Shown here one piece after another: positions 27,608-36,034 of a stretch of 64,000 nt of DNA. This stretch comes from Deltaproteobacteria bacterium. Its GTDB lineage: Bacteria; Myxococcota_A; UBA9160; JAJDAL01. The stretch is from assembly GCA_029261875.1 (NCBI GenBank), contig JAJDAL010000021.1, forward strand, positions 62,001 through 126,000, in the 5' to 3' direction. Every line of letters starts with the position of its first letter. Positions within the stretch are counted from its first letter, which is position 1. Below the pieces are notes generated by a model. That model saw nothing but the letters and a program-made list of their open reading frames with translations. It did no database searches and was not told the origin of the DNA. The translations under genes were made by a program, and so were the position numbers.

Positions 27608-28324
27608 ATGAATAGTCGCCTTCGTATTGCCTCGGTTTTCTTTCTGACAATCGCATTGGGATGTTCCCACGCGTTGCAGGTGAAGAATCGAGAGATGTAC
27701 ACCGTGGCGTTGAAGCTGGGATCAGCGGATACGACGAAGCCTGTCGTCGCGATCCTGCCGTTTAGCGGATCCGCGGATTCCCTCTTCTACTTCAACGCCC
27801 TCGTCGAGCGACTTTCCATGGATCCGGCCATTGGAGAAGTGCGGACCGACTATATGGCCCATCTTGCGAAGGACGCCATGAAGAAACCGGATTTGATCCT
27901 CTCGGTTCAGCCAAATGTCGAATATCGAAGCTCCGGCTGGAACTTCGTGATCAATTGGCCCGGCTTCTTGATCTTTACACCGGCGTGGAACGGCTACGTC
28001 TATCACGCTGACATCATGACGTCTGTGGTGATCCACGATCCGGATGGAAACGCGTTGGACCAGATGAGCATTCCTGTCAGCTACAACCTTCGCCACGCCG
28101 ATTTCGATCGAACTGTATTCACGGGATTGACTTGGCTCGAGGTATCGGCCCTGGCACTCATTGGCGGCATCTACAACGCGAATGCTTTTGATCGAGATGT
28201 AATTGCCCCGCTTCAGCTTCAAGTCAAGGACAACTACTCGAACTACGTGCTCGCTCAGGTGCAGGGGCGCGTTCGATCGATCGCGAAGTCGATCGACAGC
28301 GCTGAGGCCGAGCCGAATCCGTAA
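27608..28324 (+). CDS. Lipoprotein of unknown function, partner of HEGGH lipoprotein
   Basis: 238 residues, with a strong GGAGGAG 7 nt before the ATG. The leader ends in ALGC (Cys19, lipobox). The mature part starts with KPVVAILPFSGSAD, resembling the PVVAVLPF strand of periplasmic GNA1162/TolB-like lipoprotein domains, and goes on with YRSSGWNFVINWPGFLIF. No catalytic motif is seen. Linked in tandem with the HExxH lipoprotein, so a shared envelope role is likely but undefined. Confidence 0.75.
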   Translation: MNSRLRIASVFFLTIALGCSHALQVKNREMYTVALKLGSADTTKPVVAILPFSGSADSLFYFNALVERLSMDPAIGEVRTDYMAHLAKDAMKKPDLILSVQPNVEYRSSGWNFVINWPGFLIFTPAWNGYVYHADIMTSVVIHDPDGNALDQMSIPVSYNLRHADFDRTVFTGLTWLEVSALALIGGIYNANAFDRDVIAPLQLQVKDNYSNYVLAQVQGRVRSIAKSIDSAEAEPNP

Positions 28325-28335
28325 GCGGCGTGCAA

Positions 28336-30159
28336 CTACGAATTCAGGGAATCGGCCAGCGTCTCGGCCTCCCCGACCATCTCTTCGAGGATCGCGAGGC
28401 CGCCGTCCCAGAAGCTGGGGTCGGTGATGTCGATGTCGAGCTTTTTCAGCAGGGCGGGGGGAGAGTCGGATCCGCCCGCGGCCAGTAGGTCGAGGTAGCG
28501 GGGGACGAAGGCTTCGCCTTGTTCGTCGTAGCGCTTGAGCAGGGCGAGTACGAGCAGCTCGCCGAACGCGTAGGCGTAGCAGTAGAAGGGCGAGTGCACG
28601 AAGTGGGGGATGTAGAGCCACCACCAGCCGTAGTCGTCCCGCAGGTTCACCGAGTCCTGGAACATGGCGCGGTTCGCTGCGAGCCAGATTTCGTTTACGC
28701 GTTCCACGGGGAGTTCGCCTTCGCTGCGTCGCGCGTGGTGGAGCTGTTCCTCGAAGCGGGTCATGACGACCTGGCGGAAGACCGTCGCGAAGGCATCTTC
28801 GAGTTTCCCGCACAGGAGTCCAAGGCGCGTCTTGGGGTCGCTTTCCTCGCGCATGAGTCGGCGGAACACCAACATCTCGCCGAATACGCTCGCGGTTTCG
28901 GCGGTCGTAAGGGGCGTGTCCTGTCCGAAGAGCCCCTGTTTGCGCGCGAGGAACTGGTGGACCCCGTGTCCCAGCTCGTGGGCCACGGTCATGACATCGC
29001 GCAGGTTGCCCGTGTAGTTGAGAAACACGTAGGGGTGCACGCTCGGCAGGGTCGACGCCGAGAAGGCGCCGCCGCGTTTGCCGGGGCGAAGCTCCGCATC
29101 GATCCAGTTGCGTTCGAAGAACTGGCCGGCGATCTCCGCCATCTGCGGTGCGAAGTCCCCGTAGGCGTCGAGCACGATGCGTTTCGCCTGGCCGAAATCC
29201 CGCTCCCCGTCGCCTTCGAGCACCGGGGCGTAGCGGTCGTAATCCTCGAGCTGTTCGATGCCGAGCAAGCGACCCTTCAGGCGGTAGTAGCGCTGGACCA
29301 CCGGGTAGCCGCGCTCACAGGCCGAGAGCAGGGCCTGCACGGTTTCGCCATCGATCTCGTTGGCGAGGTTTCGCTCCTGGATCGGATCCGCGTAGCTGCG
29401 CAAGCGGTCGTTCGTCGCCTTGTCCTGAACCAGGGTGTTGAAGATGAAACCGAGCACCCGGGCGTTCTCGCGCAATCCGGCGGTCAAGGAGTCCGAAGCG
29501 GCGCGGCGCATGGAGCGCTCGGGCACGTACAATCGCGAGAGCACTTCTTCTTCACTGAGATTTTCGGAGTTGCCCGCGTGGTCGAGGGTAAACCGCATGC
29601 TGGCGAGGATTTCGTCGAACAAGCGACCGAAGGCGCGCCCACCGGTGTTGGCGGTTTCTTCGAGGACGCGTTCGACGGGTTCCGACAACACGTGAGGCCG
29701 GTAGCGCCGCATGGATTCGAGAAAATGGCGCCGCCCGGCGAGCGCCGGATCGTCCATCAGGCGCTGGGCCGCAGCGGGTTCGAGTCCCACCCATTCCAAC
29801 TGGAAGAAGAGCAGGGCGTTCTGAATCGCGCTGCCGCGTTCCTGGACGTGTTGCATCAACGCGCCGTGACGCGCGACGCCGGTGTCGGCCGCGAACAACA
29901 GCCCGGCGAAGTTACCCGCCCGCGAAGCGTTTTCTTCGAGGGTCTCGATCTCGTCGATGAGCGTGCCGAGCTCCGGAGCGGAAAGTTCGCCGATCCGGCC
30001 GCGGTAGCGTTCCGCCAGGGATCCGGCCTGGCGTTCGGCGGCGTCGAGGTCCGCATCGATCTTGGGATCGTCGGCGGATTGGTAGAGTTCGCTGAGGTCC
30101 CAGACCACGCCGGCGGCGGGTCCGGATCCACGGGATTCGGCGGTTGTGGCTTCGCTCAT
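28336..30159 (-). CDS. pepF: M3-family oligoendopeptidase (PepF type)
   Basis: 607 residues from ATG 30159. Zinc metallopeptidase that cuts short peptides in the cytosol. The catalytic motif TVAHELGHGVHQFLA carries HELGH, and the PepF-typical PYVFLNYTGNLRDVMTV precedes it. The N-terminal helical part has VVWDLSELYQSADDPKID, as in oligoendopeptidase F. The downstream region MTRFEEQLHHARRSEGEL holds the third zinc ligand area. Convergent with the lipoprotein gene (11 bp) and divergent from dinB (39 bp). Confidence 0.92.
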   Translation of the reverse strand: MSEATTAESRGSGPAAGVVWDLSELYQSADDPKIDADLDAAERQAGSLAERYRGRIGELSAPELGTLIDEIETLEENASRAGNFAGLLFAADTGVARHGALMQHVQERGSAIQNALLFFQLEWVGLEPAAAQRLMDDPALAGRRHFLESMRRYRPHVLSEPVERVLEETANTGGRAFGRLFDEILASMRFTLDHAGNSENLSEEEVLSRLYVPERSMRRAASDSLTAGLRENARVLGFIFNTLVQDKATNDRLRSYADPIQERNLANEIDGETVQALLSACERGYPVVQRYYRLKGRLLGIEQLEDYDRYAPVLEGDGERDFGQAKRIVLDAYGDFAPQMAEIAGQFFERNWIDAELRPGKRGGAFSASTLPSVHPYVFLNYTGNLRDVMTVAHELGHGVHQFLARKQGLFGQDTPLTTAETASVFGEMLVFRRLMREESDPKTRLGLLCGKLEDAFATVFRQVVMTRFEEQLHHARRSEGELPVERVNEIWLAANRAMFQDSVNLRDDYGWWWLYIPHFVHSPFYCYAYAFGELLVLALLKRYDEQGEAFVPRYLDLLAAGGSDSPPALLKKLDIDITDPSFWDGGLAILEEMVGEAETLADSLNS

Positions 30160-30198
30160 GGGCGCGCAACATAACGAAGTTCTCGCCCGGGAGATGCT

Positions 30199-31476
30199 TT
30201 GACTCACCCTCGCACGATCCTCCACGCCGATATGGACGCCTTCTACGCGTCCATCGAACAGCGGGATGATCCGTCCCTGCGCGGCAAACCCGTCATGGTG
30301 GGCGGGACCTCGAACCGCGGTGTGGTCTCGGCGGCGAGCTACGAGGCGCGGCGCTTCGGCGTGCATTCCGCGATGCCGACCGTCGAGGCGCGCCGTCTGT
30401 GTCCCCATGGGGTCTTCCTGCGCGGAGACATGCGTCGCTACCGCGCGGAGTCGACGCGCATCTTTGCCCTGTTTCGCCGCTTCACGCCGCGGGTCGAAGG
30501 CCTCTCCCTCGACGAAGCCTTCCTGGACCTGACGGGGACGACCCGTCTGCTCGGGCCGGCGCGCAAAGTGGGCGAGCAATTGCGCGCCTGCGTGCGCGAG
30601 GAAACCGGCTTGGCGATTTCCGTCGGCATCGCGCCCATCAAGATGGCGGCCAAGCTCGCCAGCGATCTATGCAAGCCCGACGGACTGCTCGAGATCCCGG
30701 AGTCGGGTCTGCGCGACTTCCTCGATCCGCTTCCGGTGGGCCGGTTGTGGGGAGTGGGCGCGGTGGGGCGCAGCCGGCTCGAGAAAGCCGGCTTCCACAC
30801 GGTGGGGGATCTGGCGCGCGCGGACCCGGTGGCCCTGGAGCAAGCCCTGGGGGCCTGGGGGGCGTCGCTGGCGCGCCTCGCGCGCGGGCAGGATTCACGC
30901 GACGTCGAGTCTTATCGCGACCCGGTGTCGTGCAGCGAAGAAAATACCTTTGCGACGGACGTGAGTGACCCCGTCACCCTCGAGTCCGCGATTCGCACCC
31001 ACGCGGAAGCCGTGGCCCGTCGCCTGCGCAATTCCGGGCTACGCGCACGCACGGTGGTCCTCAAGTTGAAACTTTCGCGTCGGGTTTCCGAAGGCCCGCG
31101 CGGTTATCCGCTGTTGACGCGTCGAACCACGCTGGCGGACCCCAGCGATGACGGAGAGGTGTTCGCGCGCACCGCGCGTCAGCTGCTGCGCAAAGCTGCG
31201 CTTGCCGAGCCCGTGCGGTTGTTGGGTGTGGGGACGACCAATCTCGAGCGCAGTAGCGAGGCGCAGCTCGATCTGTTCGGGGGGCAACGCTCGGCTCCCC
31301 GACGCGACCGATTGAATCGCGCCCTCGACGAAATCAGCGAACGCTTCGGGAACCACGCCGTAAAGCGCGGGAGCGATGGGGCCGCGGAACGCGCGGGACT
31401 TTCGCTTCAGATCAAGCGGGGTGAGGAGCCGGAACCTTCTTCTGCCAGCGGTAGACCCGCATCGGAGGAACGTTGA
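30199..31476 (+). CDS. dinB: DNA polymerase IV (DinB, Y family)
   Basis: 425 residues. Catalytic residues are intact: D11 in HADMDAFYASIEQRD and D105/E106 in LSLDEAFLD. A helix-hairpin-helix and little-finger domain follow. A beta-clamp-binding peptide QLDLF lies at 356-360, with a disordered tail after it. The start is TTG 30199, with GGGAG about 5 nt upstream; the invariant motif begins at residue 9, so no later start is possible. It is an active lesion-bypass polymerase, alongside ImuB and DnaE2. Its 3' end overlaps the methyltransferase gene by 65 bp. Confidence 0.95.
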   Translation: MTHPRTILHADMDAFYASIEQRDDPSLRGKPVMVGGTSNRGVVSAASYEARRFGVHSAMPTVEARRLCPHGVFLRGDMRRYRAESTRIFALFRRFTPRVEGLSLDEAFLDLTGTTRLLGPARKVGEQLRACVREETGLAISVGIAPIKMAAKLASDLCKPDGLLEIPESGLRDFLDPLPVGRLWGVGAVGRSRLEKAGFHTVGDLARADPVALEQALGAWGASLARLARGQDSRDVESYRDPVSCSEENTFATDVSDPVTLESAIRTHAEAVARRLRNSGLRARTVVLKLKLSRRVSEGPRGYPLLTRRTTLADPSDDGEVFARTARQLLRKAALAEPVRLLGVGTTNLERSSEAQLDLFGGQRSAPRRDRLNRALDEISERFGNHAVKRGSDGAAERAGLSLQIKRGEEPEPSSASGRPASEER

Positions 31477-32029
31477 GCAGCTCGGTCTGGACCTTGGCCT
31501 TCCCGAAGACCTGCCGGCCCAGAATTTCCACGCGGTCGCGCACCTGGTAGGCGACGAACAGCCCATCGGGCTCCAACACGTCGTGAGCGGATTGGATGAT
31601 CTCGATGCCGAGCGAGCGGGGCATGGTGGAGAACGGAATGCCCGACAGCACTACGTCCGGCGCCGGAAGCGCGTGCTCTTCGAGGGCTTCGCGAATGTCC
31701 GTGGCACTGCCCGTATGTACGATGAGTCGCGGGTCGACGATGCTCTTGCGGATGTTGTGGGTGAAGCGCGGGTTGATCTCGATGGCGAGCAACTTGGCGT
31801 CGGGCCGCATGGCGCGCAGCAGCGCGCGCGTCGTACCGCCGGTGCCGGGGCCGAGTTCGACCACGGTATGGGCCGTGGCGACATCCGCGCAGCGGACCAC
31901 GCGTCGCTCGAGAAAGCGCGAGCTGGGAATAATGGACGCCACCTCGGTCGGCCGTTGGAAGAAATTCTGAATGAACAGGAGGTCGGAGCCGAATCGGGAT
32001 TGGTTCTGGGCGCGCTTGGTCGTTTCCAT
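31412..32029 (-). CDS. Class I SAM-dependent methyltransferase (phospholipid N-methyltransferase-like)
   Basis: 205 residues from ATG 32029 (AAGGACGGC upstream). The SAM-binding motif is VVELGPGTGGTTRALL, followed by AIEINPRF and the later SGIPFST, equivalent to the NPPY region. The N-terminus FIQNFFQRPTEVASIIPSS matches PmtA/rRNA-adenine-methyltransferase-like proteins that methylate phosphatidylethanolamine. The real substrate could be lipid or rRNA. It follows imuB by 52 nt on the same strand, and its last 65 bp overlap dinB tail to tail. Confidence 0.85.
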   Translation of the reverse strand: METTKRAQNQSRFGSDLLFIQNFFQRPTEVASIIPSSRFLERRVVRCADVATAHTVVELGPGTGGTTRALLRAMRPDAKLLAIEINPRFTHNIRKSIVDPRLIVHTGSATDIREALEEHALPAPDVVLSGIPFSTMPRSLGIEIIQSAHDVLEPDGLFVAYQVRDRVEILGRQVFGKAKVQTELLNVPPMRVYRWQKKVPAPHPA

Positions 32030-32081
32030 GCCGTCCTTCGATATGAGGTTGAGGCTGTGATGAATGCGGGCGGAGTGTACC

Positions 32082-33599
32082 TCAGTCGTAGACCGCATCG
32101 ATAAGCCATTTTCGGGCGACCCGATCGAAGCACAAACGGGACAAAGTGCCATCGCTGGTCTGCACGTCGTAGCTGTCGAGGGCAAAGCGCTCCTCCTGGG
32201 CCCACCAGCCGCCACTGGTGCGCCAGGGCCCTGCACATTCGAGCACTTCCCCATTCGCTGCAGCGCTTCTCACCCACTCCGGGTGCCCGTGGGGGGCCCG
32301 CACCTGGGCGGGAATCGGGGGGCGCAGGGCGCGCAGGGCCAGGGGCATGGGGGCAATGGCGGCCGGGGCCGCGTCGTCCGTCGGGGACGGCTCTCCGAAG
32401 GGCGCCGTCGCGAAGGCGTGTGGGTGATGGCGGTCCGCTACGGCGGGGGAGCCCACGTGCTCGGTCCGACACAGGGAAGCCAGCTCCGCCAAGGTGTGGC
32501 TCAGTTTGTCGGGTGCCGGTCCCGCGGGTCGGAACAGGTCCAGTTGATCGGCCCGCCCGGGCCGCCCGCGGGCGAACAGGGCCACGCTCTGGACGGGAGC
32601 GGCCGGCGCGCGCTGTTCGACGCACAGGCAAACCAAGCGTTCGAGTACGCGCACATCGAGGGTGGGGGCCGCGATCCCGACCCGCCGGATGTCTTGGCGC
32701 CCGCCCTCCAACCCCAGGCCGAGTTCGAGCTCGCCGCAGGCCAGGTGGCGCAAGTCGAGGCGTTGGACGAGCTGAACCAGCAGGCGGTGCAAGATGAAGC
32801 GCAGGGGTTCGAGGCGCTCGATCGCGTAGTCGAGGTCGACCGCTTCTTCCAGGCGACGTTCCCGCGGGACCGGGAGCTCGGCGAAACGTTCGCGCCCGCG
32901 CGCCAGGGCGAGCAAGCGCAAAGCTTCCGGGCCGACTCGTGTGGCGAGGGCGCGTTCGGGCAGTCGCAGGAGATCGCCCACCCGGCGCACGCCAAAGCGC
33001 GTCAGGGCTTCATGGGTGCGGTCGTCGGGTTCGATCAGATCCAAAGGGAGAGGGGCGAGGAATCGTTCTTCGGTTCCACGCGCAATGACGCAGACGCTGT
33101 CCGGTGGAGTGAGGGTGCGTGTGGCCACGCGCGCAACGCCGGGGGAGGCGGCGACGGCCGCAATGGCGGAAAAGCCGATGCGCTCCGCACGCGCGACCAG
33201 GGCGCTGGCGAGTCCGGATTCACTACCGAAGAGTGCGTCGCACCCGGAAGCATCGAGGAACGCCGCGCCTTCCGCCGCGTAAGCGCCGTTGCTGGGTGGA
33301 GCGATCTGGGCGCGCGGCGAACACGAGAGCGCGATGTCGAGCAAAGCGTCGCGGGCGGCGCGCTCGCGGGCGGGGTTGAGTACGCGAACCTGCAGTGCGG
33401 AACAGCGCGCTCGGGCGTGAACCACGCTCGAAAAGGGACGTACCCCCGCGTGTTGGGCGACCGGCGAAACGGCGATGATTTCCGAGCGGGGTTCTCCCCC
33501 GGTGGCAATGGCGAAGGGCTCGTGGAGGAGTTCCGGGTGCGCGCGCAGCTCCGAAGCCAAAGGCAGGTTCGGAATACGCAGGCAGGCGATGCGCGTCAC
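32082..33599 (-). CDS. imuB: ImuB, catalytically dead Y-family polymerase-like protein
   Basis: 505 residues from GTG 33599, whose GTGA overlaps the imuA stop. Y-family fold, but the catalytic acids are gone: the N-terminal DMDAFYAS region is CLRIPNLPLAS, and the SLDE position reads AEGAAFLDASG. This is the hallmark of ImuB, a scaffold for the DnaE2 mutasome. A clamp-binding peptide QLDLF is at 352-356, so it can still load onto the sliding clamp. The long C-terminus ends RKWLIDAVYD. A long opposite-strand reading frame here is a GC-bias shadow. Confidence 0.93.
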   Translation of the reverse strand: MTRIACLRIPNLPLASELRAHPELLHEPFAIATGGEPRSEIIAVSPVAQHAGVRPFSSVVHARARCSALQVRVLNPARERAARDALLDIALSCSPRAQIAPPSNGAYAAEGAAFLDASGCDALFGSESGLASALVARAERIGFSAIAAVAASPGVARVATRTLTPPDSVCVIARGTEERFLAPLPLDLIEPDDRTHEALTRFGVRRVGDLLRLPERALATRVGPEALRLLALARGRERFAELPVPRERRLEEAVDLDYAIERLEPLRFILHRLLVQLVQRLDLRHLACGELELGLGLEGGRQDIRRVGIAAPTLDVRVLERLVCLCVEQRAPAAPVQSVALFARGRPGRADQLDLFRPAGPAPDKLSHTLAELASLCRTEHVGSPAVADRHHPHAFATAPFGEPSPTDDAAPAAIAPMPLALRALRPPIPAQVRAPHGHPEWVRSAAANGEVLECAGPWRTSGGWWAQEERFALDSYDVQTSDGTLSRLCFDRVARKWLIDAVYD

Positions 33600-34360
33600 G
33601 CGGCGCGTGCAGAGCGCAGCAGCGATATCCGGGTGCTGCGCTCGGGGAATTCCCCCCGGCTCCGGACCAGGGCGATCCGTGTGTCCATGCCTTCGAGTAG
33701 GGCGGGGGTGCCGGTGAAGTGCGTCCGCGCCGCTTCGAGCTCGATGGAGAGGTCCGAGAACGTTCCGGCCAGACGCGTTTCCGAAAGAATCACGAGGGCA
33801 CTGGCCGCGCAGGCGGCGGTGCGCCGCAGGCGCAACCAGCTCGCGGTTGCGATCGGCTGCGGGGATGCGTGGAGGGTTGCGGCGTCGAGGATCACCAGGG
33901 CGAAGCCTTCGGTTCGCAGCAGGCGGTCGACGCATTGCAGGGCTTCGGTCAGCCCGGGCGGACGCACCCACAACACGCGCGAAAGTTCGACCTCGCAGGC
34001 GACGGCGGAGTTCGGGTCGAAACAATTCGCGAGATCGATCCAGGCCGTGCACTCGCCGGCGGTGGTGGCGGCAGACAAAAGTCGCAGGGCCAGGGAGGTG
34101 CGTCCGGAAGATCGGGGCCCGGCGATTTCCCCCACCCGGCCGCGCGGGAAGCCCCCTTGCAGGAGACGGTCGACTTCCGGAATACGGGTAGGACAGCGGG
34201 GTAGGGACTCGGCGGAGAGCCCTCCGCGTTGAACCTGGGGTCCCAAGTCGCGCAGCACGATTTCGAGGGCCCCGGCCCCGTCGGAGCCGTCGCGGGGGGC
34301 AACCCTTCTTTCGACGACTCCAACAAGACCGAGGCCCCCCGATCGGGGGGTGGGGGGCAT
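33596..34360 (-). CDS. imuA: ImuA, RecA-like mutasome component
   Basis: 254 residues from ATG 34360; a later start is possible because the first 40 residues are not conserved-looking. The RecA-like core has TRIPEVDRLLQGGFPRGRVG and then GPRSSGRTS, a P-loop with Arg instead of Lys, as in many ImuA proteins. The segment FALVILDAATL is the Walker B-like strand. A 16-bp palindrome CCCCCCGATCGGGGGG lies in the first codons (34335-34350). Translationally coupled to imuB by a 4-nt overlap. It works with ImuB and DnaE2 in error-prone lesion bypass. Confidence 0.88.
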   Translation of the reverse strand: MPPTPRSGGLGLVGVVERRVAPRDGSDGAGALEIVLRDLGPQVQRGGLSAESLPRCPTRIPEVDRLLQGGFPRGRVGEIAGPRSSGRTSLALRLLSAATTAGECTAWIDLANCFDPNSAVACEVELSRVLWVRPPGLTEALQCVDRLLRTEGFALVILDAATLHASPQPIATASWLRLRRTAACAASALVILSETRLAGTFSDLSIELEAARTHFTGTPALLEGMDTRIALVRSRGEFPERSTRISLLRSARAA

Positions 34361-34411
34361 AGAGCGAGTTTCGCTTTATTTTCGCCTTCGGTCAATGAGG
34401 GGGTTCGCCGT

Positions 34412-34717
<306 letters not shown>

Positions 34718-34745
34718 GGGGGCAGGCTACGCGAGATCAATCGGC

Positions 34746-34791
34746 TTGACACCCGCTGCGCGCGCATAGTATTTAACCAATGGGTTAAATA
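34746..34791 (+). promoter_or_regulatory. Promoter and ArsR-type operator of the VOC operon
   Basis: A consensus -35 TTGACA (34746-34751) is followed by an AT-rich region with possible -10 TAGTAT (34767-34772). A perfect inverted repeat, arms TATTTAACC and GGTTAAATA around AATG (34770-34791), covers the -10. AACC...GGTT repeats of this kind are used by ArsR-family repressors, and one is encoded in the operon. AGGAGG at about 34796-34801 is the ribosome site for the first VOC gene. Confidence 0.75.
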
Positions 34792-34805
34792 AATAGGAGG
34801 TCCCC

Positions 34806-35243
34806 ATGTCCACCCAACCCGTGAACCCCCCCGCCGGCTGGCCGCAGATTTCACCGGCACTCTTTTACGAAGACGCCCCGGCTGCATTGGAGTGGCTCGC
34901 CAAAGCCTTCGGATGCGCGACGCGGATCAAAGTCGAGAATCCCGAAGGGGGCATCGTTCACTCGGAACTCGAGTTGGGCGCGGGCATCGTGATGGTGTCA
35001 TCGGTCAACGACGACCACGCAAACCCCAACCGGAAGGCGAAGAGTCCGAAGATGATGGACGGCGCCTTTTCCCAGGGGCTCTACGTTTTCGTCGACGACA
35101 TCGATGCGCACTGCGAGCGTGCCCGCGCGGCCGGGGCGGTGATCCTGCAGGAGCCGGTTACCCAGGACTACGGGGATCGCACCTACGGCGCGGAAGATTG
35201 TGAAGGTCATCGCTGGTGGTTTGGCCAGCGCGTGAAGAACTAG
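34806..35243 (+). CDS. VOC-superfamily (PhnB-like) protein 1
   Basis: 145 residues. Beta-alpha-beta-beta-beta fold of glyoxalase/bleomycin-resistance proteins. PhnB-like pieces are PALFYEDAPAALEWLAKAFG and QGLYVFVDDIDAHCERARAAGA, ending YGAEDCEGHRWWFGQ. The metal ligands of glyoxalase I can only partly be placed (H51 region, E near the end), so chemistry is not predicted. First gene of the ArsR-controlled operon with an AGGAGG ribosome site; the second VOC gene follows after 13 nt. Confidence 0.85.
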   Translation: MSTQPVNPPAGWPQISPALFYEDAPAALEWLAKAFGCATRIKVENPEGGIVHSELELGAGIVMVSSVNDDHANPNRKAKSPKMMDGAFSQGLYVFVDDIDAHCERARAAGAVILQEPVTQDYGDRTYGAEDCEGHRWWFGQRVKN

Positions 35244-35256
35244 GAGGTATTGCGAC

Positions 35257-35697
35257 ATGTTGGAAAACCCCTTGGGCGGCCCGCAGCGGATCTCTCCGTA
35301 TCTCGCCTACGCGGATGCGCCGGCGGCGATCGAGTTTCTCTGCAAGGCGTTTGGTTTCGAAGAGAGCTTCCGCTTGCCCATGCCCGACGGCCGGATCGGG
35401 CACGCGACGCTTCTCTATCAAGAAAACAGCATCATGCTGGCGTCGGTCTACGAAGAAATGGGTCAGGCGAGTCCGCGGGACTTGCCGGCGAGCCACTGCC
35501 AGATGCACGTCTACGTCGACGATGTCGATGCCCACTATGCGCGCGCCCAGGCCGCCGGGGCGACCATCATCGCGGAGCCCGAAGACCAGTTCTATGGCGA
35601 CCGCGTCTATCGCGCCCTGGATCCCGAAGGCCATCGGTGGATCTTTGCGACCCACGTGCGCGATGTGGCGCCGGAAGACATGCAGCCCCCGGCCTGA
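35257..35697 (+). CDS. VOC-superfamily (PhnB-like) protein 2
   Basis: 146 residues, a diverged copy of the preceding gene. Matching segments are SPYLAYADAPAAIEFLCKAFG and MHVYVDDVDAHYARAQAAGAT, ending YRALDPEGHRWIFAT. The two probably arose by duplication and may form a heterodimer or act on related compounds. An AGGAGG ribosome site begins just after the first VOC stop. The ArsR gene starts 5 nt after its stop. Confidence 0.85.
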   Translation: MLENPLGGPQRISPYLAYADAPAAIEFLCKAFGFEESFRLPMPDGRIGHATLLYQENSIMLASVYEEMGQASPRDLPASHCQMHVYVDDVDAHYARAQAAGATIIAEPEDQFYGDRVYRALDPEGHRWIFATHVRDVAPEDMQPPA

Positions 35698-35701
35698 GCG
35701 C

Positions 35702-36034
35702 GTGGCGAATCTCGACAATACGCTCGCCGCACTCGCGGATCCGACCCGGCGACGGGTCGTGGATCTGCTTCGCGATGGGCCGCGGCGCGCGGGGGAGCTC
35801 GCCGCCGCGTCCCGCATGAGCGCGCCGGCCATGAGTCGGCATTTGCGGGTGTTGCGCACCCGGGGCCTGATCGAGGAGGAGCGCGCGCCCGACGATGCAC
35901 GGGCGCGCGTCTACCGATTGCGCCACAAACCCTTTCGCGATCTTGGCGTCTGGCTGGACGAAGTCGAAGCGTTCTGGGCCGATCAACTCAGCGCTTTCAA
36001 GAAGCACGCGGAAAGTAAACGCGGGCGTCGATGA
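35702..36034 (+). CDS. ArsR-family winged-helix repressor
   Basis: 110 residues from GTG 35702. Winged helix-turn-helix: LAALADPTRRRVVDLLRDG, recognition helix SAPAMSRHLRVLRTRGLI, and a wing with RARVYRL. No metal-binding cysteine pair (ELCVCDL type) is present, so it does not sense arsenic; it belongs to the SdpR-like branch found with SRPBCC and VOC genes. Its stop overlaps the MFS start (ATGA). It very likely represses the operon through the repeat at 34770-34791. Confidence 0.88.
   Translation: MANLDNTLAALADPTRRRVVDLLRDGPRRAGELAAASRMSAPAMSRHLRVLRTRGLIEEERAPDDARARVYRLRHKPFRDLGVWLDEVEAFWADQLSAFKKHAESKRGRR

Noticed and set aside
28519..30174. 551-codon open frame on the plus strand
   Set aside because: Shadow of the PepF gene; His/Arg/Val-rich without any domain.
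32064..34232. 722-codon open frame on the plus strand
   Set aside because: It is opposite imuB and imuA, which have clear homology; long antisense frames are expected at this GC content.
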